Shown here in pieces: positions 60,301 through 64,000 of a stretch of DNA of 64,000 nucleotides. Positions within the stretch are counted from its first letter, which is position 1. Every line of letters starts with the position of its first letter. Under the pieces are notes generated by a model. It was not told the origin of the DNA and did not search any database. It worked only from the letters and a program-made list of their open reading frames with translations. Source of the DNA: Acanthochlamys bracteata (taxonomy: Eukaryota > Streptophyta > Magnoliopsida > Pandanales > Velloziaceae); the NCBI GenBank assembly GCA_019914995.1, contig CM034127.1, positions 2,294,001 to 2,358,000 on the forward strand. Direction: 5' to 3'. The position numbers and the translations under genes were made by a program.

Positions 60301-62253
60301 CCACCAATAGGCTTATAAACAGTTGTATATAGCTAAAACTTCATACATTAGAAAAAGCAATCCTCCAAACTTTCCAGCTATTGCATTGGTTGCCCAAGAC
60401 CTTTAAAAGAAACTTCATCAATGTATTGCAAGGATACCGTAAGATCATTAACAGAAAGTACAGATCCATACCATGGGTTGGGAGATTAAAATTTAAGCCT
60501 TAGAACATATTGAACCACCCCAGATCCTAAACAAGGTTCATATTAGTTCTTGAATTAATTGGTTCAACTTCAATCACCATGAGAAGTAAGCAGAAACAAG
60601 GCAAAAGCGACCTCTACGAGCAAGAAACACCACATAGAGCTAATTCACACCAGTTTCTACAAACTGCAATCGTAAGAAGAGATTCTAGGGAAATTCACAC
60701 ACTCTCCCTTTCAAGCTGATCCTCTTCAATCTTGAATTATCAGATTTACAGTGTTGCAGGACACTTAGTAATATATAGTGATGTGGTTATATGCATGTAG
60801 TAAACAGATTTTGCAGTTATATATCCTCTCAAACAGGCTTGGGTTTACAATTTGTAGGCACCCAGTGAACATGATTGTGTAAATATTTCATCTACTGGAA
60901 TGTATATCTACTATGAAGGTTTCAAGCAAAATACTAAAAGTATATATATATATAGAGAGGTGGATTTTAGTCTTTTAGATGGTACCCAACCAAAACTCAT
61001 TGTTGAATTTTAGTAAGTGGGCACATGTTCGATATTTGCCATTTTAGGTTGGGGCGTTCTAGTTGCTGCAACGTCTGCGCACATGTCAAAGAATTCAATT
61101 TTAAAGCAGACAATATGGTTTAAACCATAACAAATTGAAATTTAAATTTGCATCCCTCTCTAATCACTAATTCAATCCCTCTCAGACAATCATTCAACTA
61201 TCAACCAAGCCATCCACACCAAGCATGTCAGCCACATGGATCCCTAGTTTATATAATATATATATATAAATTATATATAATATTTTATATAATTTATTAA
61301 ATATAAAAAAACTATGTTATAAAATTTTATTTTTATTTATTTTTATTATTTACTTAAAAAAAATAAATTCATTTTAAAATAATTTTTTTCTAAAAATATT
61401 TTTAAAGCAGTTTCAAACACTATCTTAATTGTTTTCTTTGATCAAATGGTTAGTTTATCTTGAACGCAGAGATGGTGATAGAATCAAAGCACAAACACAA
61501 ACAATAATATTATTATTATTATTACTATTAATATTATTATTATTATTGATAAATGGAAAAAAAAATTAGAGATTACTAGTTAACGCTGGGATAATCATAA
61601 AATTTTAAGCCCCTCTTGGACTTCTCAATTGCATTTTTTGAACTAATTAAGCACTTATATGTACTCCAGGAGAAGACATGAACTTATTTCAGGGGAACGC
61701 GTGCTATGAACTTATTTTGTATTGTACACTCTTTCTTTTTTTTGGTTAGTTAGTATAAGATAGAAGCTGAGATATATATGCTAAAGTTTTTATTTATGTT
61801 TTTGTCTCTCCTCTTTGAAGAAAAATCCAAGCAGCTGAGGTAACAGTGAAAACATTAAAGTCCACAAATATGTACAATCAAATGTCTGTCTTATCATTTT
61901 CAGTGGCCTCAAAAACCCCATGATAGTTTGTCTAAACATTTTGTTTTACAGTTAAATTGGTTGTTAACATTAATAGAATCAATCCAAAATTATCAGATGA
62001 AAACAAAAGATTCATCTACCGTTTTGTCAATCTCCTCGCTAAAAGTTCAGAAACAATTTTAAACATGAGAGAAAATCCATGAGCTCTAACAGAATAGCCA
62101 GCAAAAAACCCCATTACGATCCAACAAACAACAAATTAATTAGCCACGTTCCTTCTTCTTCACCATGTCAGATTGTACAAGTGCAAAACTACAAAAACAA
62201 AAAGAACCAAATAATATACACCAATTCACCATTGTTCTGAAGTACTTCTCTTT
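57374..62253. other. Unresolved stretch with scattered coding-like minus-strand segments
   Basis: No complete gene could be built. Several short minus-strand segments look protein-like and end in stops after acceptor-like AG: 57473-57374 (contains YYLEELKAFAVFTSPMVHFK), 58587-58450 (GAGVVTKGDLVAVNSTRQTT), 59113-59073 (STFGERLKLRAI then stop) and about 60476-60378 (LSVNDLTVSLQYIDEVSFKG). They may be exons of one decayed or alternatively spliced gene, or chance. An AT-rich element end (CAGTTTCAAACAC) lies near 61420. Confidence 0.3.
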
Positions 62254-63135
62254 TCAAACATTGTAAATAATTAGAAAGCAAGGCAAGACAGCTCTAGAAT
62301 CGAACACTAGTAGCTCGCCTCTGCCTAATGATACCGAGTCGTAATTGGTATCGGGCGCGTTCGAGTCAGACTCGTTCTTAACTCGGCCAGCGATAACTCT
62401 GCAGACCAGCATAGCCCGACGACCGGCCCCACCGCCGCCACTCTCGTCGGCCCCACCGCTTCCGGAGAAGGTTCTTATCCCTCTAGACTTGCCATGAGCT
62501 AAAACGGCGCAGACCCATCCGGCCGAGTCGTGTTGAGACGAAGTCGGCGCCAGGTGAAACCGAAGCGTCTCGTTACCGTCAGCAGCGCAACGAGCACCTT
62601 CTGATGCTGCAGCTCTTGCGCGAACGGCGGTGCGGTACTCTTCGAATCGTGCAACTGCTCGTGCTGGATGGTGAACTCGGAATAACAGCTCTATCTCTCC
62701 CGGAAATGATTCCGGCGTGCCGTGTTTCGACCAACTCGACCCGAAGATTATCTCGACAACCCTTCTCGAAGAATTCCCTGCTGGTAATTCTGCTAGTGTT
62801 GCAATACTCTGGATATCATTCTGCGTTGCTGTTGATGGACTCGTGCTTGGTGAAAGCTGCTGTTGTAGTACTAAAGTTGCTTTCTTTGCTTCCGAATCAT
62901 GCTTTGTTGTTGTATTACTGGTGGTACGGGGTTTGGGTTTTCTACGTGGACGGGGTTTCTGAGGAAAGAGAACAACGACGTCGCGGAGAGTGTGAGAAGG
63001 ATTGGCGCATGCTTGGAGAGGGAGAGGGAGCTGGGGAAGTTTCTTTATCTTGTTTTGCTTGGAGTTAAACACGATAACGTCGTCAATAGCGTTGGTTTTG
63101 CAATGCAGAGATTTCACCCATCCTGCTTTCGCCAT
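62254..63135 (-). CDS. Plant-specific protein related to C2H2-like zinc-finger family C-terminal domain
   Basis: An intronless frame of 293 residues from the ATG at 63135 (MAKAGWVKSLHCK). A basic Pro/Lys/Arg linker (PQKPRPRRKPKPR, about 58-70) and a Ser/Thr-rich stretch lead to a conserved domain, about 115-293. Its landmarks are LAELPAGNSSRRVVEIIFGS, FEEYRTAVRARA, CAADGNETLRFH, RRAMLVCRVIAGRV and FDSRAVLPCFLIIY. This domain follows a C2H2 finger in a family of plant C2H2-like zinc-finger proteins (At1g75710/At5g54630 type, from memory) and resembles a PARP-like fold. This member has no C2H2 finger. Its function is unknown. The open frame extends upstream to 63408 but the family-like start is the one given. 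Confidence 0.85.
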   Translation of the reverse strand: MAKAGWVKSLHCKTNAIDDVIVFNSKQNKIKKLPQLPLPLQACANPSHTLRDVVVLFPQKPRPRRKPKPRTTSNTTTKHDSEAKKATLVLQQQLSPSTSPSTATQNDIQSIATLAELPAGNSSRRVVEIIFGSSWSKHGTPESFPGEIELLFRVHHPARAVARFEEYRTAVRARAAASEGARCAADGNETLRFHLAPTSSQHDSAGWVCAVLAHGKSRGIRTFSGSGGADESGGGGAGRRAMLVCRVIAGRVKNESDSNAPDTNYDSVSLGRGELLVFDSRAVLPCFLIIYNV

Positions 63136-64000
63136 TGACGCGCCGACAAGCTGAAGAAAAGAAGTAGAACCAGAACAGGAGGGAAAACGGGAGAGAATTG
63201 AAGAATAGAGTAGATAGAACAGAAGGGTTTTTATTGCGCTTCGGTTGTTGTTGATGGAAGGAAAAAGAACGGTGGTGAAGTTGGTGGTCCTGATAAAGAA
63301 AGCTTGCAGTATTTGTATTTGGAAGTTATCGTATGGGTTGGCTTTTTGGTTGAAATTCTTACCAATACAGTTTTGATGTAGTTGAATACTTGAATTCCTT
63401 TGCGTCAAAGATTATAAATTTTGTAAGTAATAAAAGTAATGGGAATCTAATGATTAATGAGAGCAAATGTAGTAGTACAGTAGAATTTAGAGAATAGTCA
63501 TATCTGATTTTCTCTACAGTAGCTATGTAAGTTATTTTCGTGTTGCTTTTTGCAGGAGTATAGAGGGCATGACATGATGAGAAACATTCTAAAATCAGTG
63601 TACAATCTTATGACCAGAATAGAAAGATATCTTCAAATTTGATACAGTTTTTTATGTTAAATTGCAAATATTGCTTTCATTGCCTATGCTAGAAACAATT
63701 TAATCGTACATGTACCAATATTTATGGCTATACATTACTATCATCATCACCTGACACCCTCTGCAGCTGCAAGTAAGTGGATATTAACTGAAGAACTAAA
63801 TTTTCCTGTAATGACTATTGCTGCTATCATATTTACTTTATGCACCGAAGTGATAACTGTCATATATATTAAAAAGGGAAGAGTCTATATTGGAGAATGC
63901 AAAGATGCTGCCTTTACAACAAAGTTACCTATTACAAAACTATCTCTAACCAATATGAACTATGTGATCATCACACTACTATGCCAGTGGGGATAATAAC
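63136..64000. other. 5' flank of the last gene; no further gene supported
   Basis: It contains the promoter and 5' UTR of the gene ending at 63135. A plus-strand open frame at 63724-63996 encodes 90 residues with a hydrophobic middle but resembles nothing I know and lacks a clear promoter; I do not call it. Confidence 0.4.

Noticed and set aside
63136-63408. N-terminal extension of the last minus-strand gene
   Set aside because: The upstream codons are open but unlike the family, and do not start with ATG; MAKAGWVKSL at 63135 matches related proteins.
63724-63996. Plus-strand open frame of 90 codons at the right edge
   Set aside because: No family resemblance, no promoter signal, and length is compatible with chance.
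1-64000. CRISPR arrays, tRNA or rRNA genes, bacterial-type operons
   Set aside because: I saw no evenly spaced identical repeats, no clear cloverleaf tRNA and no rRNA sequence; the gene structures are eukaryotic.

Overview
This is nuclear DNA of a flowering plant, most likely a eudicot. Genes are split by short GT-AG introns, intergenic DNA is very A+T rich and full of short repeats, and every recognised product is a plant family: RGF/GLV/CLEL peptide hormone, hybrid proline-rich proteins, an NPF6 nitrate transporter relative, VAP27, a PH-type oxysterol-binding protein, plant complex I subunit NDUFB8 and a KASH-like tail. The species cannot be named from sequence alone. Exon joins below were worked out by hand from splice signals, reading phase and family resemblance.

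Layout. 0-1.4 kb (+): an RGF/GLV/CLEL peptide precursor, followed by two phase-compatible exons encoding a second, different RGF-like peptide. 3.3-6.5 kb (-): a YbaK-type tRNA-editing-like protein, sharing a 243 bp head-to-head promoter with SKA1 (+, 6.8-9.9 kb). 10.4-10.6 kb (-): the end of an unrecognised gene. 11.2-13.1 kb (+): mitochondrial complex I subunit NDUFB8. 16-27 kb: four small secreted eight-cysteine proteins in alternating orientation (+,-,+,-), separated by AT-rich mobile-element debris. 27-33.6 kb: gene-poor, with one unexplained coding-like exon and a diverged direct duplication. 33.7-37.3 kb (+): an NPF6.3/NRT1.1-like transporter with Tyr in place of the nitrate-binding His. 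38.4-39.4 kb (+): a tail-anchored protein ending in VPT, like plant KASH proteins. 39.8-42.4 kb (-): VAP27. 44.9-51.6 kb (-): an ORP1-type oxysterol-binding protein. 51.7-62.2 kb: mostly AT-rich repeats with scattered coding-like scraps on the minus strand. 62.3-63.1 kb (-): an intronless plant-specific protein related to the C-terminal part of a C2H2 zinc-finger family.

How genes may relate. YbaK and SKA1 share a promoter region, but no functional link is known to me. VAP27 (an ER receptor for FFAT motifs) and the ORP (a lipid-transfer protein with a FFAT-like stretch) are adjacent and could be physical partners. The eight-cysteine cluster is a local gene-family expansion. The peptide-hormone locus is the best candidate for something undescribed: one signal-peptide exon could serve two alternative hormone-encoding 3' ends.
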